From: Lysobacterales bacterium
GTDB lineage: Bacteria > Pseudomonadota > Gammaproteobacteria > Xanthomonadales > SZUA-5
Direction of reading: 5' to 3'
Assembly (NCBI GenBank): GCA_022841325.1
Contig: JALHRS010000031.1
Span: 1 to 64,000, forward strand
Length of the DNA stretch: 64,000 bases
The notes below the pieces were generated by a model. That model saw only the letters and a program-made list of their open reading frames with translations, searched no databases and was not told where the DNA came from. Each line of letters starts with the position of its first letter. Positions within the stretch are counted from its first letter, which is position 1. Shown one piece after another: positions 1 through 9,614 of the stretch. The position numbers were made by a program, and so were the translations under genes.

Positions 1-118
1 TTGGTTGTTGGTTGTTGGTTGTTGGTTGTTGGTTGTTGGTTGTTGGTTGTTGGTTGTTGGTTGTTGGTTGTTGGTTGTTGGTTGTTGGTTGTTGGTTGTT
101 GGTTGTTGGTTGTTGGTT
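1..118 (+). repeat. Heptanucleotide tandem array (GGTTGTT)n, about 17 units
   Basis: Exact 7-nt periodicity read directly; starts at or before the window edge. Confidence 0.97.
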
Positions 119-176
119 GGCGGTGAAGGGGGGACCCGGCTTCTGTGGGTCCAGGCAAGTCTGGGCTTCCGACAGC

Positions 177-236
177 CTGTGGGAGCGGACTCTGTCCGCG
201 ACAGCAACCGATCGCGGACAGAGTCCGCTCCCACAG
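177..236. repeat. REP-like palindrome: perfect 25-bp inverted repeat, 10-nt loop
   Basis: CTGTGGGAGCGGACTCTGTCCGCGA (177-201) and its exact reverse complement (212-236). Confidence 0.95.
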
Positions 237-241
237 AATGC

Positions 242-286
242 CAACAACCGAATACCGACAACCGACAACCAGCAACCGACAACCAG
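242..286 (-). repeat. Inverted heptamer array (G-rich on minus strand, GGTTGYY type)
   Basis: CAACAACCGAATACCGACAACCGACAACCAGCAACCGACAACCAG, ending 2 nt from the gcvT stop. Confidence 0.85.
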
Positions 287-288
287 CT

Positions 289-1380
289 CTAGGCCAGGGC
301 CTTGCCCTCGCGCACGAAACTGGGCTTGACCACGCGCACCGGCACCAGCTTGCCGCGGATGTCGACCTCGGCCTGTTCGGCGCCGGCGCTCGCGGCTGGC
401 ACGCGGGCGAAGGCGATGGCCTTGCCCAGCGTGGGCGAGAAGGTGCCGGAGAGAATCTCGCCCTCGCCGGCCAACGTCAGCACCCGCTGACCGTGCCTGA
501 GCACACCCTTCTCGTCCATGATCAGGCCGACCAGCACGCGGCTGACGCCGGCATCCCGCTGCGACTCCAGAGCGGCCCGGCCGATGAAATCGCGGTCGGA
601 CGGCTCGAAAGCCACGGTCCAGGCCAGATTGGCTTCCAGCGGACTGATGTCCTCGTCCATGTCTTGCCCGTACAGGTTGAGACCGGCCTCCAGACGCAGC
701 GTGTCGCGGGCACCGAGGCCACAGGGTTTGACACCGGCAGCCAGCAGGGCGTTCCAGAAGGCGACGACGCGCTCGGCCGGGACGATGACCTCGAAGCCGT
801 CCTCGCCGGTGTAGCCGGTGCGGGCCACGAACAGCCCGTCGACCTCGGCCGCGGCAAAGCGACCCAGCGCCGCCAGGGTGGCGGCACCGGTCTCGCTTAC
901 AACCGTCTGCACGGCGGCGCCGGCCTGCGGCCCCTGTACCGCGACCATGGCCAGTTCGGCGCGCTCATCGACGCTGACATCGAAGGCAGCGGCCTGGGCG
1001 CGGATCCAGGCCAGATCCTTGTCCCGGGTGGCGGCATTCACCACCAGCCGGAAATAGTCCTCGGTCAGGAAGTACACGATCAGATCGTCGATCACGCCGG
1101 CGCGCTCGTTGAGCATGCAGGTGTAGAGCGCCTTGCCCGAGACCTTCAGCTTGTCGACATTGTTGGCCAGCAGATGCCGCAGAAATGGCCGGCACTGCTC
1201 GCCGTGCAGATCGACCACGGTCATGTGCGAGACATCGAACATGCCGGCGGCGCGACGCACGATGTGATGTTCATCGAGCTGCGAGCCGTAATGCAGGGGC
1301 ATGTCCCAACCGCCGAAATCGACCATCTTGGCGCCCAGCGATCGATGCGTGGCGTTGAGCGGGGTCTGCTGCAGAGACAT
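289..1380 (-). CDS. gcvT: Glycine cleavage system aminomethyltransferase
   Basis: 363 aa; T-protein motifs ([20 protein letters not shown]). Confidence 0.95.
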   Translation of the reverse strand: MSLQQTPLNATHRSLGAKMVDFGGWDMPLHYGSQLDEHHIVRRAAGMFDVSHMTVVDLHGEQCRPFLRHLLANNVDKLKVSGKALYTCMLNERAGVIDDLIVYFLTEDYFRLVVNAATRDKDLAWIRAQAAAFDVSVDERAELAMVAVQGPQAGAAVQTVVSETGAATLAALGRFAAAEVDGLFVARTGYTGEDGFEVIVPAERVVAFWNALLAAGVKPCGLGARDTLRLEAGLNLYGQDMDEDISPLEANLAWTVAFEPSDRDFIGRAALESQRDAGVSRVLVGLIMDEKGVLRHGQRVLTLAGEGEILSGTFSPTLGKAIAFARVPAASAGAEQAEVDIRGKLVPVRVVKPSFVREGKALA

Positions 1381-1568
1381 GGCGTGCTCCAGGTAGGGCC
1401 ATCGGGGGCGCGAATGATAGCCCCGCGCGGGCCACGGGCGCTTGTCTGGCCGCGCTCACGCGTTTGCCGGCGAAGGAGCTGGTGGGACAGCAATCCAGCC
1501 CGTCCCGTTGTTCCTGAACGGCCTGCTGCCGGCCATGACCACCAGCAGGGGCGCCAAGCCGCTGCAAG

Positions 1569-2090
1569 GTGGAGCCTGTCAGACACTACGCCATGGATCG
1601 AACGCGCTTGGACTGGATGCTCTATCTGCTTGCTGCGCTGCTGGTGATTGCCGGCATTCTCGGCTCGATCCTGCCGGCCATGCCGGGATTGCCGCTGGTC
1701 TTCGGCGGCCTGCTGCTGGCGGCGTGGACCGGCGACTTCCAGCAGGTCGGCTGGGTCACGCTGATCGTGCTCGGCGTATTGACGCTGCTGGCCATGGGCA
1801 TAGACCTGCTGGCGTCGCTGTTGGGCACGCGCCGGGTGGGCGCCAGCGGCTGGGCGGTACTGGGTGCCGCCATCGGCACCGTGGTAGGACTGTTCTTCGG
1901 CTTTTTCGGCTTGCTGTTCGGCCCCTTCGCGGGTGCACTGATCGGCGAGTTGCTGGCCGGCAAGGGCATGCAGCAAGCGGCTCGCGCCGGGTTCGGCGCC
2001 TGGCTGGGTTTCGTCATCGGCAGTCTGGCCAAGCTCGCGCTGGCCTTCAGCATGCTCGGCGTATTTGCCCTGGGCTGGCTGATCGGCTGA
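1569..2090 (+). CDS. DUF456-family small membrane protein
   Basis: 173 aa hydrophobic, Gly-rich helices (GILGSILPAMPGLPLVFGGLLL). Confidence 0.8.
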   Translation: MEPVRHYAMDRTRLDWMLYLLAALLVIAGILGSILPAMPGLPLVFGGLLLAAWTGDFQQVGWVTLIVLGVLTLLAMGIDLLASLLGTRRVGASGWAVLGAAIGTVVGLFFGFFGLLFGPFAGALIGELLAGKGMQQAARAGFGAWLGFVIGSLAKLALAFSMLGVFALGWLIG

Positions 2091-2189
2091 TGATCACGGG
2101 CAGGGCTTGATTGAGCCCATCTTTACACGGTCTGGGCGGCGCTCGCGCTAGTCTCGGCGCCATCGGCAAACTCGAATTCGGAGTCACTC

Positions 2190-2453
2190 ATGCAGACCCT
2201 GGTGTTGATCCCCTGGCTGGCCCTGGCCAGCCCGGCTGCGGTAGAGCCCGCCACGGTGCAGGTACAAACCCATACACTGGCCGTGTCCCCAGCCGGCAAG
2301 GCCGCCGCCTCGGGGCAGTCGCTGGTGGCTGAAGCCACCCACGCCATGAGCGCCCGCATCGATGCCAGCGGCAAGGTCGAGTATCACTGCGAGGTGGCGA
2401 CGCACCAGCACGACTCGGGCTCGAATCCGCGCGATCTGCACGAGGAGCACTGA
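2190..2453 (+). CDS. Small hypothetical secreted protein
   Basis: Signal-like N-terminus; 3 nt upstream of the next ORF. Confidence 0.5.
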   Translation: MQTLVLIPWLALASPAAVEPATVQVQTHTLAVSPAGKAAASGQSLVAEATHAMSARIDASGKVEYHCEVATHQHDSGSNPRDLHEEH

Positions 2454-2456
2454 GCC

Positions 2457-4706
2457 ATGCGCCAGATCTACGCTGCATGGGCACTGCTGCTGGCCTCGGG
2501 AACCGTCTGCGCACAGGCTCTGGTGCCTGGCCAGCGCACCCAGTTCAACCTGCAGGCATCCTCGTACACCAACAGCCTGTACTTCGACGTGCCGGCCGGC
2601 GCCACCCGGATCCGGGTGGAACTGGAGAGCGACACCAGCAATGTCGATCTGGACCTGTTCATGCGCTACGGCAACAGTTTCTCCAGCCAGACGCCCTACG
2701 GACGGCCGATGGACTTCGATGCGCTGCAGGACCAGGCCCAGTATTTTGCGATCAGCGCCAGCGACGACGAAACCATCTCGGTCGGACGCAGCAACTATCG
2801 CCCGGTGCAGGCCGGCCGCTGGCATCTGGCCATCCTGAACTTCGCCACCTTCCCGGTCGATGCCCGGATCAAGGTCGAGATCGACAACGCGCCGCCGACG
2901 CCGGTGCAGTTCGACGTGCGTTTCGATCTGCCGGGTGCCGGCTGCGATGTCGCGCCATGGAATGATGCGTCGCCGGCAACGCCGGTGGGCGGCAATCCGG
3001 GCACCACGCTGGGACAGCAGCGCCGCAATGCGATGCTGGAGGCCCTGCGTCAGCTCGGCGCCGGCTTCGACAGCGAGATTCCGATCACCGTGCGCGCCTG
3101 CTGGGACGACCTGACCGTGGGCACCAACACCGCCACGCTGGCCGCCGCCGCGCCTGATGATTTCCTGATCGCCGATCGCAGCCTGGTATTCAGCGATGGC
3201 AGTGGTTTTCGCCCCGCGCCCTATCTGCCCGACAAGTACGCCTTCTATTCGGCGGCTCCCGCGGCACGTCTGGGTGGCACCCGTGGCTGCAGCCTGCGCG
3301 GCGGCAGTTGTGTTGATTCCACCGACATGACCATCACCTACAACCGGCGCATCGGCAGTAGTGGGGTCCTCGGCGGCAATCCCTTCTATCTGGGATACAA
3401 CGCCGCGCCCTTCGGCACGCTCGATTTCGTCGGCGTCAGCGTGCATGAGCTCGGCCACGGCCTCGGCTTTCTGAGTCTGGTGCGCGTCAGTGGCGCGTCG
3501 ATCGGCGCCAAGGCGCTGGGACGCGATGACATCTACGCACGCCAGGTGATCGATACCCGCGCCTTCCCCTACCGCCCCTTCCTGAGCCTGACCGACGCAG
3601 AGCGCGCCGAGGCAATGACCTCGCGGGTGGGCCTCAGCTGGATCGAGCCACGCGCCGTCAATTCCCCGGATAACATCCCGACCGGTTTCCCGGGCATTCT
3701 GCTGTTCGCACCAAACCCGATCCAGGGCGGCTCCACGCTCTCGCATCTGTCGGATGGCTACCTCGGGCAGTTGATGACTCCCTCGCTGAGCCTGAGCCAG
3801 GGTACGCGCCAGCTGGGACTGGCAGTACCCATGCTGTACGCCCTGGGCTGGGCCCCCGAGCCCGCCGCCGTGCCGGCCAATCCGGCGCCTTTTGCCGGAC
3901 TCTGGTATGACCGCGACCGGGATGGCCATGGTGTGGATTTCCAGCGCATCTACACCGATGCCGCCGGTTTCGACATCTATTCGCTGATCTTCTACACCTT
4001 CGACAACGATGGCCGCCCCGAGTGGTACATCGCCATCGGGCCGCTGGTGGACGGCGTTTTCGCCGCCTCGCTGGATCCGGCCGGCAATAGTCTGGTGCGC
4101 TACCGCTATGTCGGCGGGGCCACGCCGCAGCAGGCGGTGCCTGGCCAGAGCGGACAGGTGGTGCTGGATTTCAACAAGGCGGAGACCTCACCCGCCTGCA
4201 ATGACGGCACCGCCCGAGCCGGCGTCGGGCTGCTCGGCATGTTCCGCTACACCCTGGCCGGCGTCACCGGCGGCTGGTGCATGGAGGAACTGATTCCCGC
4301 AGCCGGGCGCCCGCAGAGCGATCTGACCGGCACCTGGTACGCCGGCAGCAGCGATGCCGGCTGGGGATCGAGCGTCGCCAACGCCGCCATCAATGCCTCC
4401 CAGCGCCTGCTGTTCTCCACGCTGTACTACCCTGACAGCACTGGCGCCGGCCGCTGGGCCTTCGTCAGCAGCAACAATTACCAGCCTGGGCAGTCCCTGC
4501 CGGTGACCGAGCGTCGCGGCTATTGCCGCAGCTGTCCGGTCAGCCTCACCGACACCCAGATCGGCACCCTGACGCCGAATCTGACCCAGGCCACCCAGGG
4601 TCAGGCCGGCAGCAACCGCCTGCGCTTCGACGTCACCTACGGCGGCCCGGAAGGCGGACGCTTCACCCGCGACGTACCCTACGAACTGCTCAGCGTTCCG
4701 CAGTAG
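2457..4706 (+). CDS. Secreted metalloprotease-like protein with N-terminal PPC-type domain and C-terminal beta modules
   Basis: Signal peptide; PPC-like region; HELGHGLGF zinc motif. Confidence 0.75.
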   Translation: MRQIYAAWALLLASGTVCAQALVPGQRTQFNLQASSYTNSLYFDVPAGATRIRVELESDTSNVDLDLFMRYGNSFSSQTPYGRPMDFDALQDQAQYFAISASDDETISVGRSNYRPVQAGRWHLAILNFATFPVDARIKVEIDNAPPTPVQFDVRFDLPGAGCDVAPWNDASPATPVGGNPGTTLGQQRRNAMLEALRQLGAGFDSEIPITVRACWDDLTVGTNTATLAAAAPDDFLIADRSLVFSDGSGFRPAPYLPDKYAFYSAAPAARLGGTRGCSLRGGSCVDSTDMTITYNRRIGSSGVLGGNPFYLGYNAAPFGTLDFVGVSVHELGHGLGFLSLVRVSGASIGAKALGRDDIYARQVIDTRAFPYRPFLSLTDAERAEAMTSRVGLSWIEPRAVNSPDNIPTGFPGILLFAPNPIQGGSTLSHLSDGYLGQLMTPSLSLSQGTRQLGLAVPMLYALGWAPEPAAVPANPAPFAGLWYDRDRDGHGVDFQRIYTDAAGFDIYSLIFYTFDNDGRPEWYIAIGPLVDGVFAASLDPAGNSLVRYRYVGGATPQQAVPGQSGQVVLDFNKAETSPACNDGTARAGVGLLGMFRYTLAGVTGGWCMEELIPAAGRPQSDLTGTWYAGSSDAGWGSSVANAAINASQRLLFSTLYYPDSTGAGRWAFVSSNNYQPGQSLPVTERRGYCRSCPVSLTDTQIGTLTPNLTQATQGQAGSNRLRFDVTYGGPEGGRFTRDVPYELLSVPQ

Positions 4707-4709
4707 GAG

Positions 4710-4783
4710 CCGGTTGTCGGTTGTCGGTTGTCGGTTGCCGGTTGCCGGTTGCCGGTTGCCGGTTGCCGGTTGCCGGTTGCCGG
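4710..4783 (+). repeat. Heptamer array GGTTGTC/GGTTGCC, about 10 units
   Basis: Begins 3 nt after the preceding stop codon. Confidence 0.97.
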
Positions 4784-4797
4784 GATTCATGATGAAG

Positions 4798-4889
4798 CGT
4801 CATTGCGAGGCCCGCTGCGCGGGCCGCGGCAATCCAGCGTTCACGCTCTGGATTGCTTCCCCCGTTCAAGTCCGGGGTCGCAATGACGC
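4798..4889. repeat. Dispersed GCGTCATTGCGAG...CAATCCAG inverted repeat
   Basis: GCGTCATTGCGAGG...GGCAATCCAG facing CTGGATTGCTTCC...CGCAATGACGC. Confidence 0.85.
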
Positions 4890-4901
4890 CGGATTCGGCT
4901 C

Positions 4902-4974
4902 TTGTAGGTCCAGACTTGTCTGGACGCTCCAGGCGGCGTCCTGCAGAAGCGTCCAGACAAGTCTGGACCTACAA
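4902..4974. repeat. TCCAGACTTGTCTGGA nested palindrome: perfect 27-bp inverted repeat, 19-nt loop
   Basis: TTGTAGGTCCAGACTTGTCTGGACGCT and its exact reverse complement. Confidence 0.95.
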
Positions 4975-4993
4975 CAGGCTGCACAGCGACGCT

Positions 4994-5064
4994 GGTAGCC
5001 CGAACCGCTCGTAGCGCTGACGCGAAAGAGCCCCGGTGAGCCGCTGCGCGGCACATGGGGCTAC
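4994..5064. repeat. Dispersed GTAGCCCG...GGGGCTAC palindromic repeat
   Basis: Similar copies at about 18323-18405, 41378-41460 and 61908-61980. Confidence 0.7.
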
Positions 5065-5103
5065 GCGAGCGACGCCACGGCGCCCTCCAGATACCGGCTC
5101 TTC

Positions 5104-5135
5104 CCGTGCCCCGTGCCCCCTTCCCCCTGCCCCGC
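5104..5135 (-). repeat. Inverted GGGGCAC-type heptamer array
   Basis: CCGTGCCCCGTGCCCCCTTCCCCCTGCCCC, ending 3 nt from the rimI stop. Confidence 0.8.
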
Positions 5136-5138
5136 GCA

Positions 5139-5615
5139 TCAATCCGGCAGCAACTCGCGCGCCATCACCACTGCATCTTCGCGACGGCCGTTGGCGGCGG
5201 GGTAGTAATTGGGGCGATGGCCGATTTCGCAGAAGCCACTGCGGTGGTAGAGCGAGATCGCGGCCGTATTCGAGGGCCTGACCTCGAGAAACACCCGCTC
5301 GACCTGATGCCAGCGGGCCAGATCGATCAGCCGGCTGAGCAGACGCCGGCCGTAACCGGCGCCCTGATGCTCGGGAGCGACGCACAGATTCAGGATGTGA
5401 GCTTCGCCAGCAGCCGCCGAGAGTACGCCGTAGCCAAGAATGCCGGCGGTACTCTCCAGCACCCACAGGCTGTAGCCGGCTTTGAGACAGTCGCGGAAGA
5501 CCGCTTCGGTCCAGGGGAAATCGTAGGCGCGTACTTCGATCGCCATGACCTCGCGCAAATCATCGCTGCGCATCGGCCGGATCTGCGGAACCGCCGGCTT
5601 GACGACGGCGTTCAC
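5139..5615 (-). CDS. rimI: Ribosomal protein bS18 alanine N-acetyltransferase
   Basis: 158 aa GNAT (FLEVRPSNTAAISLYHRSGF). Confidence 0.9.
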   Translation of the reverse strand: MNAVVKPAVPQIRPMRSDDLREVMAIEVRAYDFPWTEAVFRDCLKAGYSLWVLESTAGILGYGVLSAAAGEAHILNLCVAPEHQGAGYGRRLLSRLIDLARWHQVERVFLEVRPSNTAAISLYHRSGFCEIGHRPNYYPAANGRREDAVVMARELLPD

Positions 5616-5953
5616 CGCTGCGCGATCCGCTGCCGCAAGCGTCTCCAGAATGATCGTTTTGCACCAGGATCGGCGCGCAGCTGCGCCAGCTCCGGCAGGG
5701 TTTCACCGAGCGCCAGCCAGTGGCCGCTCCATTGCACCACATCGGCGAAGCCGGCAGCCTGCGCCAGTGCCCTGGCCAGGGCCGAATCCTGATCCGCCCA
5801 GGCCAGCGCCGAGGTGGCAGCCGCTGTCGCTGCGCTGTCGTGGGCAATGATCGGCAGAACGCGGCGCCGGTAAACATCGACTTCGAGCGCCGCCAGGACC
5901 TGTGCCTGGGTCGCACTCAGCGGATGATGGGGGCGGTTCTGGAGATCGAGCAT
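5612..5953 (-). CDS. Hypothetical protein; possible DNA polymerase III psi subunit (HolD-like)
   Basis: 4-nt overlap with rimI, as in holD-rimI arrangements; homology not demonstrated. Confidence 0.5.
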   Translation of the reverse strand: MLDLQNRPHHPLSATQAQVLAALEVDVYRRRVLPIIAHDSAATAAATSALAWADQDSALARALAQAAGFADVVQWSGHWLALGETLPELAQLRADPGAKRSFWRRLRQRIAQR

Positions 5954-5967
5954 GACCTTCTGCAGCT

Positions 5968-6600
5968 TCAGCGCTGACCCAGAGCCTGACGCAGATCCTT
6001 GATCAGGCGTCTGGCCACTTCATCCACCGCTGCCGACAGCGCGACCGCGGAGTCCTCCACGCGCGATCCGGACACCGGCATGCGCAGCAGATAATCGCGC
6101 TCGATCAGCGGCAGTTCGGCACCATCCAGCTGCAGCCGCAGGCGCACACCCATGACCGCTTCGGTGGGTTGACCCGCGACCAGCACCCGCTCGAAACGGT
6201 GGATGGCACCGGTCAATCGATAGCCGGTCGTGCGCGGCGACAGCCGGTCGGTGACATAGGCCGACACGCCGGCCGCCGACAGCAGCTCCTGCAGCCGACG
6301 CTGCACCATCACCGGCGGCGGATCGTTCCACAGCTGATAGTGGTACTGACTGGTCTTCAGACTGTCGGCATCGTTGGCATAAAGAATCGGGCGTTCGCCA
6401 TGGACGCCATCGGCGCGAAAGTCGGTGACCACCAGTGGCTGGTCGAGCAAGGGCGCCGGCAGCGCCGCCATCGGTGCCGCTGGGGCCAGTCGGTAATAAC
6501 GGAAATCGGGAATGGCCTGCGGCGCGCTGCAGCCGACGAGCAGCAGGCACAGCGCAATCAAAGCCAGCGTCAAGCGCCGGGGATCAGGGTTGGGAATCAT
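5968..6600 (-). CDS. ABC-type transport auxiliary lipoprotein (PqiC/DUF330-like)
   Basis: LLVGCSAPQ lipobox; FRYYRLAP start; next to the MCE gene. Confidence 0.85.
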   Translation of the reverse strand: MIPNPDPRRLTLALIALCLLLVGCSAPQAIPDFRYYRLAPAAPMAALPAPLLDQPLVVTDFRADGVHGERPILYANDADSLKTSQYHYQLWNDPPPVMVQRRLQELLSAAGVSAYVTDRLSPRTTGYRLTGAIHRFERVLVAGQPTEAVMGVRLRLQLDGAELPLIERDYLLRMPVSGSRVEDSAVALSAAVDEVARRLIKDLRQALGQR

Positions 6601-7544
6601 CGTTTCTCATCCGGAAGCGAGTCGGCCTTGGGCGCGAAGATCAATCGATTCGGCTCCTTGCGGATCTGGCGGCTGAACTCGTCGAAATGACGGCTGGCCG
6701 ACTCCAGATTGTAGGTAATGGCATCGACGCGCTGGGCCATCGCGTCCAGCGTGAAACGCAGATCGGCAAAAGCCTGCTGGATCTCGGGACGGCTTTCCTT
6801 GACCGTGCCGTCAAGCTCGGCCAGGATCGAATTCAGCTGCTTGCGCGTGGCTTCCAGATCGCCGGTCAGCTGGCGCACATTGGTGGCCGCGGCGCTGGAT
6901 TCCGACAACAGGGTTTCCAGATTGCCGCGATTGGCGGGGCCGAGCATCTTGTCGAGCGAGGCCGCGCTGGAATTCAGCTGATCGACCAGTTCCACCGCCT
7001 TGTCGATCAGCAGCGGCGTGCCCTCCTCGAACTTGCCGCCGATCGAATCCAGGCGCTTGCCGAGCCGGTCGACCAGCGGGGTCAGCTTGTCGCGGGTCAG
7101 GGTGGTCACCTCACCGGCGAGTTCGCCCACGGCACCAAACAGATCGGCGGCTTCCTGGCCCTTGATCTCCGATCCGGGTTCCAGCAGATCCTTCGCCTCG
7201 CCTTCCTTGATCGAGATGAACACATCCGACAGCAATCCGGAAGACATCAGCTGGGCGACCGAATCCTTGGGAATCTGCCAGCCATCCTGCACCGAGAAGT
7301 CCACCCGGAAGCGGGTGACATCGGCATCGCGCTCCGGTGAGATCTTCTCGATCTGGCCGATGCGAAAACCCTGATAGAACACCGGCGTGCCGAAGGCCAG
7401 CCCGGCCACGTTGCGATAGCGCACCAGATAGTCGTCGCTGGGACCGCTGCGCCCGGTGATCACCAGCAAGGCACTCAACAGCAGACCGAGGGCGCCGAGC
7501 GCCACCAGACCCGCCAGAAAATAATTGACGTTTTCGCGTTTCAC
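6597..7544 (-). CDS. MCE-family (MlaD-like) lipid-transport protein
   Basis: VRYRNVAGLAFGTPVFYQGFRIGQIEKI MCE signature. Confidence 0.92.
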   Translation of the reverse strand: MKRENVNYFLAGLVALGALGLLLSALLVITGRSGPSDDYLVRYRNVAGLAFGTPVFYQGFRIGQIEKISPERDADVTRFRVDFSVQDGWQIPKDSVAQLMSSGLLSDVFISIKEGEAKDLLEPGSEIKGQEAADLFGAVGELAGEVTTLTRDKLTPLVDRLGKRLDSIGGKFEEGTPLLIDKAVELVDQLNSSAASLDKMLGPANRGNLETLLSESSAAATNVRQLTGDLEATRKQLNSILAELDGTVKESRPEIQQAFADLRFTLDAMAQRVDAITYNLESASRHFDEFSRQIRKEPNRLIFAPKADSLPDEKR

Positions 7545-7594
7545 GCGCTGTTGATCCCCAAAGTCCGAGTCGATTCTGCCACAGGCGCCGCCAT

Positions 7595-8416
7595 TTACCG
7601 GTCTTCGTCGCTGCCGGTAAGGCGCGCCAGGTACTCATCCACGTTCACTTCCACATGCCGCGGGCGCCGATTCAGCAAATCCTGAATGCGTTCGTTGTCG
7701 CTGCTGCGCACCTCGGGCACGGTGCCGGTCATCAGCACCTTGCCCTGATCGAGCACGGTGATCTTGTCGGCAATCTTGAAAGCGCTGTCGAGCTCATGGG
7801 TGACCACGACGATGCTCATGCGCATGGCATCGCGCAGCTTCAGGATCAGTTCGTCTAGCTCGGCCGAGACTACCGGATCAAGCCCCGCCGAGGGTTCGTC
7901 AAAGAACAGCAGCTGCGGATCCATGACGATGGCGCGGGCCAGCGCCGCACGCTTGATCATGCCGCCGGACAGCTGGCTGGGCATCAGATCCTGAAAGCCG
8001 CCGAGGTTGACCACCTCCAGTTTCAGCCGCGACATGATGCGGATGGTGTTCTCGTCGAGCTTGAAGTGCTCACGTAGCGGCAAGGCGACGTTCTCGCCCA
8101 CGCTCATCGAGGTGAACAGCGCGCCACCCTGGAAACTGACGCCGATCTCGCGCTTGAAGGCCAGCCGCTGCAAGGGCGACAGCCGATTGATATCGCGCCC
8201 GAGCACCTTGATGTTGCCTTCCGCCGGTGTCAGCAGACCCAGCAGATGGCGCAACAAGGTGGACTTGCCCGATCCCGAGCCGCCCATGATCACCCGGATC
8301 TCGCCGGGCTGAACCAGAAAGTCGACCTGATCGAGAATGCGGCGGCGACCATAGTAGGTGACCAGACCGTTGACCTCGATCACCGGATCGCTGGGGTTGA
8401 TGTCAGCTTGAGCCAT
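7595..8416 (-). CDS. ABC transporter ATP-binding protein (MlaF-like)
   Basis: Walker A GGSGSGKST; signature LSGGM; Walker B LLFFDEP. Confidence 0.93.
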   Translation of the reverse strand: MAQADINPSDPVIEVNGLVTYYGRRRILDQVDFLVQPGEIRVIMGGSGSGKSTLLRHLLGLLTPAEGNIKVLGRDINRLSPLQRLAFKREIGVSFQGGALFTSMSVGENVALPLREHFKLDENTIRIMSRLKLEVVNLGGFQDLMPSQLSGGMIKRAALARAIVMDPQLLFFDEPSAGLDPVVSAELDELILKLRDAMRMSIVVVTHELDSAFKIADKITVLDQGKVLMTGTVPEVRSSDNERIQDLLNRRPRHVEVNVDEYLARLTGSDEDR

Positions 8417-8442
8417 GACCGGAGTCTAAGACAGACGCGGCG

Positions 8443-8470
8443 TTGGTTGTTGGTTGTTGCTTGTTGGTTG
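8443..8470 (+). repeat. Heptamer array (GGTTGTT)4
   Basis: TTGGTTGTTGGTTGTTGCTTGTTGGTTG. Confidence 0.9.
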
Positions 8471-8501
8471 AACCAATTTCGGCGCCGACTCTGGCCCGCC
8501 C

Positions 8502-8577
8502 CGTGGGAGCGGCTTCAGCCGCGATCAGGATTCTCGGATTGACGGCAGGATTGATCGCGGGCAAAGGCCGCTCCCAC
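8502..8577. repeat. REP-like inverted pair
   Basis: GTGGGAGCGGCTTCAGCCGCGATCAGG ... GATCGCGGGCAAAGGCCGCTCCCAC. Confidence 0.9.
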
Positions 8578-8635
8578 CGCCTGCCGCCCGCCCCCGCCTC
8601 TTGCCCTCGCGTCATTCGATGAGAGACTGTAGCCC

Positions 8636-9349
<714 letters not shown>

Positions 9350-9353
9350 GCGA

Positions 9354-9392
9354 GGGGCAGGGAAAAGGAAAACGGAAAAGGGAAAAGGGAAG
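9354..9392 (+). repeat. GGGAAAA-like array, about 7-nt period
   Basis: GGGGCAGGGAAAAGGAAAACGGAAAAGGGAAAAGGGAAG, 4 nt after the stop. Confidence 0.85.
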
Positions 9393-9473
9393 GCGTCATT
9401 GCGAGCGCAGCGAAGCAATCCAGTGCTTCTGCGGCTGTGTGTCTGGATTGCTTCGCTACGCTCGCAATGACGC
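9393..9473. repeat. GCGTCATTGCGAG 31-bp inverted repeat (1 mismatch), 19-nt loop
   Basis: Arms at 9393-9423 and 9443-9473 compared by eye. Confidence 0.93.
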
Positions 9474-9567
9474 TCTGGGTTCATGGCCCGTAGGCAGTGT
9501 CGGGCCGATACACGCTCCTCGCAATCACGCCGTTTCGACACCGTTGAGCCGTCGCGACCTCGCCCGC

Positions 9568-9602
9568 TCTTCCTTTTCCCTTTTTCCCTTTTCCTTTTTC
9601 CC
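9568..9602 (-). repeat. Inverted GGGAAAA-like array
   Basis: CTTCCTTTTCCCTTTTTCCCTTTTCCTTTTTCCC. Confidence 0.85.
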
Positions 9603-9614
9603 AGGCAGGCGCCA

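Noticed and set aside
1-118. CRISPR array
   Set aside because: Unit is 7 nt with no unique spacers and no cas genes nearby.
5-329. ORFs of 95-105 aa made of MLVVGCWL repeats
   Set aside because: Translation of the (GGTTGTT)n array; no RBS or domain, and the frame is an artefact of a 7-nt unit.
145-1647. 500-aa + strand ORF
   Set aside because: Antisense to gcvT and starts in repeat DNA.
2184-3929. 581-aa minus-strand ORF
   Set aside because: Antisense to the secreted metalloprotease; no recognisable domain.
9483-9614. N-terminal extension of the ABC permease
   Set aside because: Reads through repeat and pyrimidine array; start at 9615 gives a typical FtsX-family N-terminus.
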